Assembly (NCBI GenBank): GCA_029204225.1
Contig: CM055097.1
Location: 56,390,699-56,454,698, forward strand
Direction of reading: 5' to 3'
From: Diphasiastrum complanatum
Lineage: Eukaryota > Streptophyta > Lycopodiopsida > Lycopodiales > Lycopodiaceae
DNA: 64,000 nt
Shown: in pieces, positions 46,544 through 58,809 of the stretch
Layout of the letters: every line of letters starts with the position of its first letter
Position numbering within the stretch: position 1 is the first letter of the stretch
Notes under the pieces: model-generated
What the model saw: only the letters and a program-made list of their open reading frames with translations
What the model was told of the DNA's origin: nothing
The model's database searches: none
Position numbers and translations under genes: made by a program

Positions 46544-47604
46544 CTATGTGCTTATGAATTTGAGATACTTCCTATCATATCTCAGGTTCATGAGGGCATT
46601 GGCAGCAGTCACTTCTCTGCTGAAGCAACAACTAAAATTATCCTTCGAGCAGGCTTGTGGTGGCCATCCTTATTTAAGGACACATTTGTTGTCATTAAAA
46701 CATGTGATGTCTGTCAACGAGCCAAGAAATACAAAACAGACTTCACCTTACTCCCATTATAGAAGGCGAAGCCTTCCATAAGTGAGAAATTGACTTTGTT
46801 GGACCAATCAGCCCAACAACAAAACATATCCAAGCCCGTTATATCCTAATAGCCACAGATTACGCCACTAAGTGGGTTGAGGCTCAAGCAACAAAGGATG
46901 CCAATGCAAAGACCGTAGCACATTTTTTTTACGAAAACATTATTACACGTTTTGGTGTCCTATAGAGCTAGTTAGTGATTGTGGCACGCACTTTTTGAAT
47001 ATTGTCATTGATAATTTGCTACGCCATTACCTTGTAGTTCACCGAAAGAGTACACCATACTATCCTAGATGTAATGGCCAGGCCGAATCAACTGACAAGA
47101 CAATATGTAAGATATTGACGAAGATAGTTGAAACCAGTCATTCTGATTGGAAAATAAAACTCTTCTGAGCTATCTGGGCTTACCGCACCACCCCAAAGAA
47201 AGCCACTAGATGGGTTACCCCATTCCATCTAGTGTATGGTCAAGAGGTGGTAATGTCTGTAGAATTCTTAGTCCCTTCTCTGAGAATCATGAAACCCTTC
47301 TCTACAGATCTCTGTGAGAAAGCTACAATTGAGCAACAAGTCTAAGACATCAAAAGGCCTGGCATGACCGTCACTTGCGAAACAAAGATTTACACTTAGG
47401 TGACTAGGTTTTTCTTTGAAAATCGAAAAAGCACCCCAAAAAATTGAAATTCTGAAGTGAGGGACCATATATTATCAATAAAATCTTTCCCAATGGTGCA
47501 GTCCAGCTACAAACGCTTGACGAAATACTCCTAGACACTGTTGTCAACGGTGGTCGTCTACGACGGTATTACGAGGAGTTGTTTTTTGTTGACCCAATTT
47601 AACA
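46544..47604 (+). pseudogene. integrase of the 18-kb element
   Basis: Across frames: H2C2 finger (VHEGIGSSHFSAEATTK...CDVCQRAKKYK), catalytic core (DFVGPISPTT, ILIATDYATKWVEAQATKDA, VSDCGTHFLN, HRKSTPYYPRCNGQAESTDK) and a C-terminal block ending RRYYEELFFVDPI at about 47,602. D, D and E positions are present, but several stops and frameshifts separate them. There is no chromodomain. The usual gypsy pol ends here, 4.7 kb before the 3' LTR. Confidence 0.88.
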
Positions 47605-47624
47605 CTTTTCCATGGTATATACTC

Positions 47625-48760
47625 TATCAGATCTCCACCGAAGCACTATGTCTCAAATCTCGACCGGAGCCATCTATCAAATCTCGACCGAAGCGACTCA
47701 CTCAAATATTGACCGGCGATTCCAAATTCAAAATTCAATGAACCGGCACGTCCCATCTCATCCAAAACCAGACAATGACGTCCATAAATACCATCCCCAC
47801 GATGTCATTCGCACCTCAACGAAGTGCGAATTCTGGCATTTCTTGCGACGATCTGCTGGCGATCTTCTTGCTCCAGTGCACGATCCTGGCGCTCTTGTGT
47901 TCATTGCATCTGTCATCGTCTTCACACCACCTCCATCGACTATCCACCATCATCGTTTGATTACCATTCCGAGCGACATCACCAAACCTTTTCATACCTA
48001 ACATCGCCGGTAGAATACACATCAAATTGAAACTTTTCGCATGCTGCGGGATAGTGTCACGTGAGCATTCATCACGCTCCCGTTACACTATTGGATATAA
48101 CATCATCAACATTAAAACACTTGCTTTTATCTTCCAGTTCATTCCCCACCTCCATACATCCATTTCCATTGATGTCCACCTTCCCCACATCTCTATCCTT
48201 GACCAACATCTCCACCTTTTCCGCTTATACCTACCATCTTCTTACCCAACCACATTCCGTCGCCATCCTTCATTCCACGACATACTTTGCTTTCCACACG
48301 TCTTCCACTTCGTCCTTGCAAACACACCTCCACTTTCACATACTTTACCTTCCATCTTTATTTACCCAACCTCATTCCTTCACAACCATTTCCTTCCACA
48401 CCATACCTCGTTCCAAACACATCTTCCAATCCCTTCTCAACCGACGCTTTCACCTTCCATCTCAATTGGAAGCATCCCATCCCATCTCGACCGGAGTCTC
48501 TGTAAAACCTCGACCGGAGCCCTGTCTCAGATCTCAACTGGAGCCCTGTCTCAGATCTCAATCGGATCCCTGTATGAAATCTTGACCAAAGTCCTAGTCT
48601 CAAATCTCGACCAAGCCCTTGTCTGAAATCTCAACTGAAGCCCCTATCTCACATCTCAACCGAAGCCATCTATCAAATCTCAACCAAAGCCATCTATCAA
48701 ATCTCAACCGACGCACCCTTAACCTTGTCTCAAATCTCAACCGACACAGTTTTTCTAGGC
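47625..48760 (+). repeat. second block of TCTCGACCGGAGC-type repeats, pol-accessory spacer
   Basis: Units at 47,630-47,720 and 48,485-48,750 match the 5' untranslated repeats at 36.6-37.2 kb. Between them (47,730-48,480) lies a C/T-rich stretch without a recognisable protein; its long open frames reflect composition. Confidence 0.85.
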
Positions 48761-48784
48761 CCCTGTTTCTTCAATATTTTCACC

Positions 48785-51700
48785 ATGTCATCCAACCCCA
48801 GTTCAAGTTCTGATGACCCCAATGCTAATAAGCTCGACATCCAGCTATGCAAATTGGACCTTACAGAGATCAGACCTGGTACCAGTAGGCAGAGTCATTA
48901 TTCAAGGCAATTGAATTCCAGATCCATGTCCTGACGGGGTATCAAAGTCCATACTTAATACATATGGCATATGCCAATTATAATGCTATGGCAAGGTTGT
49001 GCCAACTCATAGTTCCCCCTATCAAGAACTATGTTTATAACATATCTTTTGCGGCGGCCGACTTGCAACCCTTCGGGTTCCCTCAAGGACCAAATGTTTT
49101 CACAAGGACGCTCCAGAAGATTGAACAGACAGCCTACTTCAAATACGTAGATCCCTCAGTGGACAAATGAAAGAATAAAGACAAGTACATAGTTGAAGTG
49201 ATCAATGATCAGCAGCTGCAAGCGACATGTGCATATTTGACCAAATGCACACAAAGACCAAAGACAAAAATGCTGAGGGTACCCATGTCCCTGTTCCACA
49301 TGATGGCAGATTCACGACTGCATGCCCATAACCTCTATGATTGGGCACAGTTTGCTTCCAACTGCCTTCATGAGTGTGTTAAGAACAAGCAGCCACTCAC
49401 TGTCCTAGGGTATCTCATGATAGATATCACACTTCAGCAAGTCTAAAATGGGCCCAGACTTCAACAACACCTGTAGATTGCGGACAAAGCATGGGACATC
49501 CCAATAGGGACCAAACAGTCCAAGCGTCCACGTTCTCAGGCTACCTCACCATCAGATCTTCCACCCAAAAGGGTGAACACTAGTATTCTTCCGTTGGTAC
49601 ACAAGTGACAAAGCCCACAACCAGATCCACAAGCAACAACATCCTCGGAAGCTCAACATGCCGATACCTCCAAGGCCCAATTGCTAGACACAAGGCAATA
49701 AATAATACGCGGGATGCTTCAAGCCAGAGGAAATCACCTAATGGATCATCATCAAGCGATTCAGCTTTCGATGATGGAAGCTCGAATGTAGCCTCTCCGA
49801 CACACTCCTCACCCTCACACACCATCGACGGGGGTGATGGAGCAACTACATCATCGGCAGCAGCGGACACAGACACAACCCACGTCGTGCCACCACTCCA
49901 CCCATGCTGATAACCATGCCAACATCACCATCGACACTTTTTTTGGGAGAGGGAAGAGTGGGGAGTTCCAGTCCCCAAGACACGGAAGCGGCCCAGTAGC
50001 CACAAGATCAACAGACACAGGCCCAACAAGTCCACACCTTGGACACTTCGCAATATTTTGATGCTGCGGACCTGATGGAGATAAGTGATGACGAATCAGA
50101 GAAGGAATATCAGCCAGGAGGAAGTCTGACCCTCCCAATAACCACCACCACCACAACAACAACAACCACCATTGCTACTAACATTATTCCTCCACTCCCT
50201 CCACCTCCATCTTCATTTCCTACACAATGCCTATTTTTTGGATTAGCTTCACCATCTCACACCCCTGATCTATACCCAACCCTCACTAACCCTGAGAAGC
50301 TCTCCGAAGCAACTAAGCGCTCAGTGATCGGCCTATGCGAAGCAAGCTACCACATGCATTGTTGATAAGCCAACATCAAGTGCTCGAGAACAAGGTCCAG
50401 TACTAGGACCGAGAAATTGCGCAACAACAAAAGCTAGCCAAAGAAAAAAAAAAAAACAGAAGAAATCAAATCCATGATGGCCGGGTAGAAGACCACTTTG
50501 GAAGAGGTCCAGCAGCAACTGAAGCACCAGATGGTCCAGATCGACCAAGTACGAGACGAGTCGTCGGGTGCAATGACAGTTGGTGTCCCTCTAATAAAGC
50601 CTGAGGACATACAATTACAGGCCCCACAGGCCTCAGCCATCCGGATGGAGAAGTATGTGCGGCTGATCCAAGAACAGAAAGCCGAGAAAAGAAACTTTGA
50701 AAATATTGTGGCCAAGCAGGAAAAGATCATCCTTGAGTTCAAAAAGCAGCTAGAAGATACAACGAAGGCCCTGCAGCAAGTATTGGACAAGGTGAACTAG
50801 TTGTGGGACACAATGTGCAAGGCCCAAGCAGACGCTCATTCACAGAAACCACAGGACAATGATGGAGATGACGAAGCAAGAAATAAGGACGGGAAAACTC
50901 GACCATCGGATGGTAGCTTGGCATCCGGTAGCCAGAGAGCCGAAGCTTTTTCCCTTTCCCCTCCAACTTTTAACCCCTCATCTTATTCCGTCGTTAATTT
51001 TTTCGAAACATTCATTCCAACTTACCATGTTTCTTCATCTTCCCTCTCTCCACCACCTCCTAGCAGAATAATGGGCCCATCAAAAGGTCCAGCTGACACA
51101 TACAAAGCCCAACAGGACGAGTTCCTTCAACAATTCTGCTCCCCCGGTGCAACGTATAATTTGTTAAACCCACCTCCTCCTAAGCCTATCATTCTTGCAC
51201 CTCTCTCTCCAAATCATTCCATCCCTAACCTTCTAGAAGTTAACATGGACATTGGGGGTGATGATGACTTCTTGGCATATCTATCAGAGTCAAGAAGATT
51301 CTCGTCCAGACAAGACACAAGTACAACTAAGCCGTCAACGAGCGAGCGGGTGAAGGAAAAAGATACGGGCACCAAGACCCTGGATGATTATCTGGCAAGG
51401 CCACCACAACCACATAGGGCAGCTTCTCCTACCAGGCCCAGGGGCAAAATGGTTGATACCAGAGAATCAGATAAATTCGAGAGAAAATATCCTCCCAACA
51501 TGAGGGGAGGCAAAGAGGAGATAGATCAAAGCCAATACTCCACCAGGGTTGAGATCATTGCGGCACTCCAACCGCAACCTGAATGGCGAAGCAAGATCCT
51601 AAAGGATAGCAGATGGCTCCAAGAGTACCTGAGGGCACCGGCGTGGAAGCGAATAGATCCATTCTACATGCCGCTCAAATGCAGAAATCCATGGCCGACA

Positions 51701-52198
51701 GAAATGCCACGGGTTGAGTTGGTGAACTGGCCAGTGATTCCGAGAATTTTAGAGAGAATCTCCCCGGATGACCTGAGGCTACAGTTGCTAGATTTCGGGC
51801 ACAAATACAAGACAAGTGCCAATCTGTGCGTGCAAGAAAGTGCCGAATACTACTGATCCATGGCCTTTCTAATGCAACAAGAATGTTTCTGGGATCGTGG
51901 TCTGGATTCGATTAGGATCAATCCCAACGTAGCCCTCCAATCAAAGGAAGATCATGAGATGATGGCTCGGCTATACTACAGAGCGGCCTTCATGTCATCA
52001 CGTTACGTCACCATGGTGGAAGACTGGCAGGAGATGGGCTTTATCGAAAAGATACGAGAGGGGCCATTAAACTTCGGAAGTAAGCTCCGCTTCCAAGTGT
52101 TTGAAGCCCTGGGGCAAAAGATGAACGAACGGAAACAAACGACAAGACGACGAGGCGAGCAGGACTTACAAGAGGTTCTCAAGAGGGCTAGAATGTAG
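48785..52198 (+). pseudogene. accessory ORF of the 18-kb element, ~1,100 residues, unknown function
   Basis: Not part of standard gag-pol. An N-terminal globular region begins MSSNPSSSSDD and, after a frameshift near 48,895, reads VLTGYQSPYLIHMAYANYNA, FGFPQGPNVFTRTLQKIEQT, MMADSRLHAHNLYDWAQFAS to 49,446, with one stop at 49,168. A Ser/Pro/Thr-rich stretch (49,450-50,360) follows, then a coiled coil (REIAQQQKLAKEKKK, EEVQQQLKHQMVQIDQVRDE, EKIILEFKKQLEDTTKALQQ; 50,370-50,797). A second Pro/Ser-rich stretch leads to a C-terminal region with Trp/Arg-rich blocks (KDSRWLQEYLRAPAWKRIDP, LYYRAAFMSSRYVTMVEDWQ), ending at 52,198. The frame from 50,498 to 52,198 has only two stops (50,798 and 51,854). 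It occupies the place of the env-like gene of Athila, but I see no signal peptide or membrane segment. Confidence 0.75.
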
Positions 52199-52340
52199 CG
52201 GCCATTGAGAGACCTTCATTTTTGAGAAACAGTTTTGCGGATAATAAGCACCTGGTACTACGGAAGCAAACAAAGATCCATGCTTTTCCAAGTGCCGAGC
52301 ATAACGACATCACCTATGTTGCAGTGGGTCCTGCAACAGA

Positions 52341-52354
52341 TTAGGGGTGGATAA
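52341..52354 (+). promoter_or_regulatory. polypurine tract of the 18-kb element
   Basis: TTAGGGGTGGATAA directly precedes TGTTGG of the 3' LTR. Confidence 0.75.
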
Positions 52355-53474
52355 TGTTGGCGGATTTCAGAGAATCCCCATATGCCGAGCCAAGCTGAAG
52401 ACACAAAGTATCTCTCACCCATGACCGAGGAGGTCTCAAAAGGAGGAGAGCAGAAGAAGCTGAGAGTCGAGCATGAGAGCCGAGAATTACTAGCTAGGAT
52501 GACAATTATTATCTATGTGAGCCTACATGGTGTATCCTAGAGAAGGAACGACCATGTAGGAGCTAGTAATATTTCCTAGGCATTGTAAATAATGTAGACC
52601 CCTTAAATAATTTAGATTGAGCCACCTTTTGATGGTGACTACTAGTGGAAGAGCCTTTTCCACTTGTAATTTCCAAATTAGTGGAATTGCCAATTGGGCT
52701 CCACATGGGCAGCCTTCTTGCTATTTAAGGGACCCCCTCTTTTGTGAGGGAGCTTTGATTGTATTGTCACTTGCTCTTCAGTGAATAAAGAAGATCTTCC
52801 ACGAGTTCTTGATGATTGTGAGGTTCCTTGTTCATGGCAATCTTCTTGAGTGAAATTTCTATGAGCATGTTCTGATTTCCTTTGTGATTGTGGATTAGTT
52901 AGATCTCTTGCTTACTTTCTTGTGTTGTGGAATGTAGATGTGGATTAACTTTCTTGTTTCTTGATTCTTGTAGTTTCAGCATGTAGGTAAACTATAGAGG
53001 CTGAGATTGTGGATCTGATTTGCATACTTTCTAGCAATCCTGTCCTTGATTGTTCTTGGGCATTCCAAGCATCAATAATTGGGTTTTTCTTGATCCTTGG
53101 GCTACTAGAATGCTGTTAGGAAACTAGTTTTCTTGTTTCTTGTTTCTTGTTTCTTGCTGAGTAGCTTAATCTTGTCATTGCATTGTTCCCTGATTTTGGT
53201 AGATAGATTGTAGATTTGCTCTCTGATTCATAACGTTGATTTATACTGAGCTAGGGCTGGTTGCATGGCTTGTAAATGCATGTAGCTGAGTAACGTATCT
53301 GTCTCTCCCCACTGACAGGCTGGGAATACACATTGTAATATGAGAAACACTTCTGCCTGGAAACCGTTCTAACAAGAGGACCAAATCGTAAAGAACCGTA
53401 ACCAATGGAAGTAACAAAAAGAAGAACGAACAATAAAGAATCATGTTCACAAATTCAGCAGGAATCTGTGAACA
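52355..53474 (+). repeat. 3' LTR of the 18-kb element
   Basis: 1120 bp, TGTTGGCGG...CTGTGAACA, followed by CCTTC (53,475-53,479), the right target duplication. Differs from the 5' LTR by scattered substitutions and small indels, including an extra TTTCTTG unit near 53,140. Confidence 0.93.
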
Positions 53475-53973
<499 letters not shown>

Positions 53974-54239
53974 GGTCATTCTAAAAATCCAAGACCTTGG
54001 GGCTTACCATTAGGTGCCTTCCTGATTGGATTATTGATATTTAGCATATCTATATTGAATAACAAGACAATTAAATGAGCAAAAACTTGTATCATGTTTA
54101 GTGGAAATTGCATAGATGGCAATAAGTATCCTTCACACGTCGTTTCAGCGTGGACACTCATCTATAGTGTAATTTATAGCACAAATCGCACACCAAACAT
54201 TTTCTCTGCTAGGAAATGTTTTAGCCATCTTGTCAGTTG

Positions 54240-55019
54240 CTTTGTCAAGCTTGGCATTGTGCTATTCCAATGCTTTCAACTTTGCATCGAACTGTGATTG
54301 CATCTTCTCTAGCTGCATCTGCTGCTTATGGGCAAGTTTTTCAAACTCATCGATCATCAACTCAGTTGTTGCATTAACGTTCGTAGATGCAATAGTTCTA
54401 GATGTTGTAGTGGTTTGCCCCACTATATATGGCAACATTCCCATGTTGGTTCATCATCTGAATCTTCATCCTCTTCACGTATCGCATCGTCCACAACATG
54501 TTGTAATGACGTATAATCAACTCGACGTTTAAGTTCACGTCTAGTCCTTTTAGCTAGACTTGCTAAAAACCACATAATCATAACATCATTGTTGATTAGT
54601 TCATGATCACACTCTAACCTGGGATGCTTGACTCGTTCAATATAATCTCACACCCTTTCTCTCTCTCCAATTTTAGTTTTTCTTAAAAGTAGAAAAGGAT
54701 TTTTCAAAAAAAATTTGAGTTTGAATCTTGTGATTAGGCCAGCATTGACCGCTTCCCAATCCATAAATTCAGTCTCACCTTGGTTGTAAAAATAATCTTG
54801 TGCTACCCCTATTAAGGCCATAGGAAATAGCTTAAGTTTATTCTATAGAAAAACTTCGCCATAAACCTTATATGATTCAAAATATATTTTGGGAAGTCTG
54901 ACTGGATCAGATAACCCATTATACTTTGGTAACTCTAGACGAGGTGATCTTTTAACAATAACTTGTGGAACAATCATTGGAGGTTCAGGTGGCTCAAGAT
55001 CATTGTCTGTATCAAACAT
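54240..55019 (-). pseudogene. gag fragment of an Athila/Tat-like element, minus strand
   Basis: Minus strand from ATG at 55,019: MFDTDNDLEPPEPPMIVPQV, then LELPKYNGLSDPVRLPKIYF, LFPMALIGVAQDYFYNQ, DYIERVKHPRLECDHE, DDAIREEDEDSDDEP, and in another frame FEKLAHKQQMQLEKMQSQFD. It is homologous block by block to the plus-strand gag at 55.5-56.5 kb. Stops and frameshifts are present and nothing beyond the coiled region survives. Confidence 0.88.
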
Positions 55020-55510
55020 CTTTTCAAATTACTAAAAACAATAAGATTGAATCTAGATTTTTCAATCAATTCCCAAAAACTGTATTTTCTTGTGTCAGAA
55101 ACCTTCGTCCGGTTGTCCATAGTTTTATTTGTGTTAGATCTTCCATCTGAGAAATTGGCAAAGGTTATTTCTTAAGAAATTGCCAGAAAAGTATTCAGAG
55201 AGTTTTTATCCCAAAATAGCACTGTTGAACCTTCGCCGAGCCAACCTTCGCCTAGATAACCTTCGCCAGTCCTATTTTTACTTCCTGATTTTCTAGATCA
55301 AGTCTCTGTCAAAATTTGGATAAGATCTGATATATTCTGAATTGAACTCTGAGAGAATTATCATTTCTGAGAAGTATTGATTGATCGAATTTTGGGTAGT
55401 TTTTCATCATATAGAATCAGATTCTTGAAAAGTGGAATAGAGCTAGTAGATCTAATCTGAGATAATTTTTGGAAAAATCTATATCCAATCACATTATCAA
55501 TTTGATCTCA
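55020..55510. other. spacer between head-to-head gag copies
   Basis: No LTR or PBS recognised. AACCTTCGCC occurs three times at about 55,229-55,270. Confidence 0.6.
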
Positions 55511-56506
55511 ATGGCTGCCCCTGGAGCTGCTCCTGGAGGTGCTCCACAGGAGGTCAATCCAATTATTGTTAGAAGAGCACCCCGATTGGATCTACCCAAA
55601 TATGATGGATTAACAGATCCAGTTCGATTTCTTCAGATCTATGCTGAATCCTGTGAGGTCTATGGTGAGATTTATCCTCAAGATAAACTTAAGATATTTC
55701 CTATGGCCTTAACAGGCGCAACACAAGATTGGTACTATAACCAAGATGAAATTGAGCGTACAGATTGGGAGGTTATTAAACGAGCCCTTATCACATGGTT
55801 TAGACCGCGAAAGTTTATGGAAGACCCTTTCTTACTTTTAAGTGAAATTAAAATGGGAAAGCGGGAAATGGTTCGAGATTACATTGAAAGGGTGAAACGT
55901 CTTAGATCTGAATGTGAGCCTGAGCTGATTAATGAAAATGCCATGATTATGTGGTTTTTGTCAGGTCTACCTAAACGGATCCGACGTGAACTGAAATGCC
56001 ATAATGAGTACGCACTTTTGCAAAATGCGATGGACGATGCAATTCGGGAGGAGGATGAAGATTCAGATGATGAGCCAAATTTTAGTATGTTACCTTATAC
56101 AGCAGGGCAAACTACTACGACATCCACCACTATTGCATCAACGAATGCCAATGCTACTGCAGAAATGATGCTCAATGAGTTCGAGAAACTTGGGAAGACC
56201 TAGCAGAAACAGATGGAAAAGTTGCAGTTGCAATTTGATGAGAAGATCAAAGCATTGGAAAATTTCCACGGAGAAGTGAACAAGGAACCTGAGAAGTTTG
56301 CAAAGACCTTTCCTACCAGAGAAAATGTCTGGTGTTCTATTAGTTTAGGAAATCACACAGTGAACGAGTGTCCTCAATTGAAAAAACGAATGGAAACCAG
56401 TGTTTGCCATCTGTGTAATTCACCTGACCATGAGACTGCCTTTTGCAACTTCAATCCTCGGATGATTCAGCAATGGTATGCCAAGATGGGATATCAAGAT
56501 CCATAG
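55511..56506 (+). pseudogene. gag of a second Athila/Tat-like element
   Basis: ATG at 55,511 (MAAPGAAPGGAPQEVNPIIV) starts a Gag with LDLPKYDGLTDPVRFLQIYA, DWYYNQDEIERTDWEVIKRA, LLLSEIKMGKREMVRDYIER and WFLSGLPKRIRREL. A coiled stretch (QKQMEKLQLQFDEKIKALEN) and a zinc knuckle CHLCNSPDHETAFC near 56,410 follow. A TAG at 56,201 interrupts the coiled region. The frame upstream of 55,511 has no supporting features. Confidence 0.9.
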
Positions 56507-56569
56507 TATGGAGGCAATCCAGTAGCATGACTGTGACAATCTACTCTTGGATACCTGGAGCGTTTAGCC

Positions 56570-57106
56570 TTGCCTGCCCCACCAAAGCACTCCGCTCCTC
56601 CTGCCAATTTGATGGAACTAGAACCTTACGGAAGTGCTGAGAAATGGAGCTATGGTAATGATCAGGATGGTGGATCTTCAGAACAGTATGCCATTTATGC
56701 TGCCGCTCAACAACAAGCCTCGAGAAATTGGGCCAGAGCACCACTTGGATGCTTTGCATGTGGAGAAAATCACAGAGTTGCAGAATGTCCAAATAAAGGA
56801 AAATTTGTACCATTCTATCGTGACTGTGGATATGGGCATTGCTATAAAGACTGTCCAGCAAGACCGAAGCCACCACCAACTATAGCACCTATAAATTTGA
56901 TAACAATCAAGCAAGGATTGGTAGCTCATAATAAACCAAGTGCACCCTTGATGGTGGTCACCAGAGCACAAAAGCAAAAAGAACCAGTAGTGGATTCAGT
57001 ACATGCTAATTCTATACCATTGAACGATACACCAATAGCATCGGAAGTTTATCTAAATCTTAATACAAAAAAAACGAAGATATCAGGATATGAGACAGTG
57101 GATTAA
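56570..57106 (+). pseudogene. gag zinc-finger tail of the second element
   Basis: CFACGENHRVAEC and a further Cys/His cluster (CGYGHCYKDC) near 56,750-56,860, then a hydrophilic stretch with VVTRAQKQKEPVVD. The first element has the equivalent RVLTRAQLQRQEQQQ after its last knuckle. One frame change separates it from the preceding gag segment. Confidence 0.75.
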
Positions 57107-57767
57107 GCATCTGCAAGAAGAAGAGGAACTTGAAGCTGCTAAAGTAACAACTGAAGTTCGGTCTTCACCATTGCAGCCTTCAAGAAATTTACGTACGGAT
57201 ATGAATGATCAATTACATCATCACGAAAAACCCTTCAAGATGATGGAACCAGAAGCACCGCATACTGAATTACTCATGAATATTTTGTCTAGCAAGATCA
57301 ATATTTCATTGGGAGAGCTCCTAAAGTTGGTGCCAAAAGGAAAAGAAGTCTTAGCGCAAAAGTTAGCTCAAGAAGAATCAGAAGACCATCAGGAGCCGCT
57401 CTTTTGTGCTGGATTTGAAGAATCTAACGATGTACTACATGTTGGAGCAGCTTGGAAAAGTAAACAAAAAAATATCACTCTGCCAATACAACATAGACAA
57501 TTTTCTTAAGAAGCAGCCGTGATAGATGGCGGTTCAGGAGTTGACCTGATTTCTACAAAGCTATGTACAAAATGGGGCCTTACAAAGATTAAGCCTGCTA
57601 CTTTTGCTATTAAACTAGCTGATCGAACGACGGTTTGTCCACGAGGAATGGTGGAAGATATACCTGTCAGGATTGCAGGAGTACAGCTCGTCATTACTTT
57701 CATCGTGATGGACTTACCAGAAGCACCAAATGTCTACCGAGTTCTCTTAGGACGTCCATGGTTATGA
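57090..57767 (+). pseudogene. pre-protease segment and aspartic protease of the second element
   Basis: After a hydrophilic segment (to 57,507, stop) the protease reads AAVIDGGSGVDLISTKLC, VEDIPVRIAGVQLVITFIVM, LLGRPWL and a stop at 57,765. D-G-G is the active site of Athila/Tat proteases (D-S/T-G in others). This copy keeps the half that the 18-kb element has lost. Confidence 0.88.
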
Positions 57768-58809
57768 GTTGCGCAAGTAATTCATAATCGGGGTACCGGC
57801 AAAATCACTTTTGAAAATCGTGAACGTGCAGTTAAAATTCATCCTACAACTTGGACTATCAAGCCAGTGGTTCAAAAAGTGGATGACGATTCATCAACAA
57901 CGGATCACACTTGTGATCGACCAGAAAAAAATTGGGAGCTCACTACGATTCTCAAACGGATACTGTCAATTGGAATGAAGCTCTTGCAACAATTGATTGT
58001 ACATCAGGATATATGTGTCAACAAGATATTCAATCAGAGATGAGCGAGATTTCCTTGTTAGATCGAACTTTGGATATGCAATCACATTTCCACTAAATGT
58101 GCTGAATGTAGCCTGGACATCAACGGAACTTATACCAGATCCAATTGAGGATGATCTCATACCAATGAGCCATGCCTTAACTTATGATGGCAATGCAGAA
58201 CTTACGAATGAACAGATTCTACATCATATGGATCCGACCAGATGTGGAGTGCGTAATGTTCCTGTTGAACCAACAATCAAATCGTCCAAAGCAGTTATAT
58301 TGAAGGGAGACAGGTTGACAGATTCGATGATGAAGAAACAAGCAAAGCAACATTATAATACGGTCCTGAAATGGGAAAATCCCCCTCAAAAGTTTGATTT
58401 AAAGGAAGTGCCACCTCTATTGGATAAAGACAAAGGAAAAGTCAATAATGATTTTTCAAGTCAGATCTCCAGCAAGACATCATCGTCTAGGAAGTCTTCA
58501 CTTGAGAAGAAAGATTTATCATCCTGGAAGTCATCACCTCCACGACCAGTTCCTGCTAAGAAGACTAAACGAAGATCCAAGACAAGTCCTTTTGAAAAAG
58601 AACAAGCAAATGTAGTCCAGCATGATATGCCAGAGCATTATAAACGTTATACACTGGATGATGTAGTTATCATGTTACCTAAAGCACATCGTGAACCTGA
58701 AGAACACATGCTAGAATCTAAAGAGGTTTATGATGGCCCAGCTAAGACGCAACCAATGAATCTTGCAGAACCAGGAGAACCAGAAAAGATTGTACAAGTG
58801 GGATCATAA
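57768..58809 (+). pseudogene. protease-RT linker of the second element
   Basis: About 300 residues, Lys/Ser-rich, with LTNEQILHHMDPTRCGVRNV and KRYTLDDVVIMLPKAHREPE, both aligned in order with the linker of the 18-kb element. It reaches a TAA at 58,807 just before the RT starts. Confidence 0.8.

Larger units (their letters stand above)
35259..53474 (+). mobile_element. 18.2-kb Ty3/gypsy retrotransposon, Athila/Tat-like, with accessory ORF
   Basis: The direct repeats 35,259-36,357 and 52,355-53,474 are LTRs of one element: CCTTC flanks both outer ends, TGGCGCC (PBS) follows the left one and a purine tract precedes the right one. The interior, all on the plus strand, holds gag, protease remnant, long linker, RT-RNase H, integrase and then a 3.4-kb extra reading frame. 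There is no chromodomain; the RNase H-integrase junction (DHLSQLPN...DDLPDACLFQID) resembles Athila. The left LTR starts TATTGG instead of TGTTGG, probably a mutation. A 4.1-kb noncoding LTR element is nested inside; without it the element is about 14.1 kb. Many stops make it inactive. Confidence 0.92.

Noticed and set aside
48027-48626. 199-codon frame with HTSF/PSI-type composition upstream of the accessory ORF
   Set aside because: Several overlapping frames are open here because of C/T-rich composition and repeats; I could not find a conserved block. A short leader peptide cannot be excluded.
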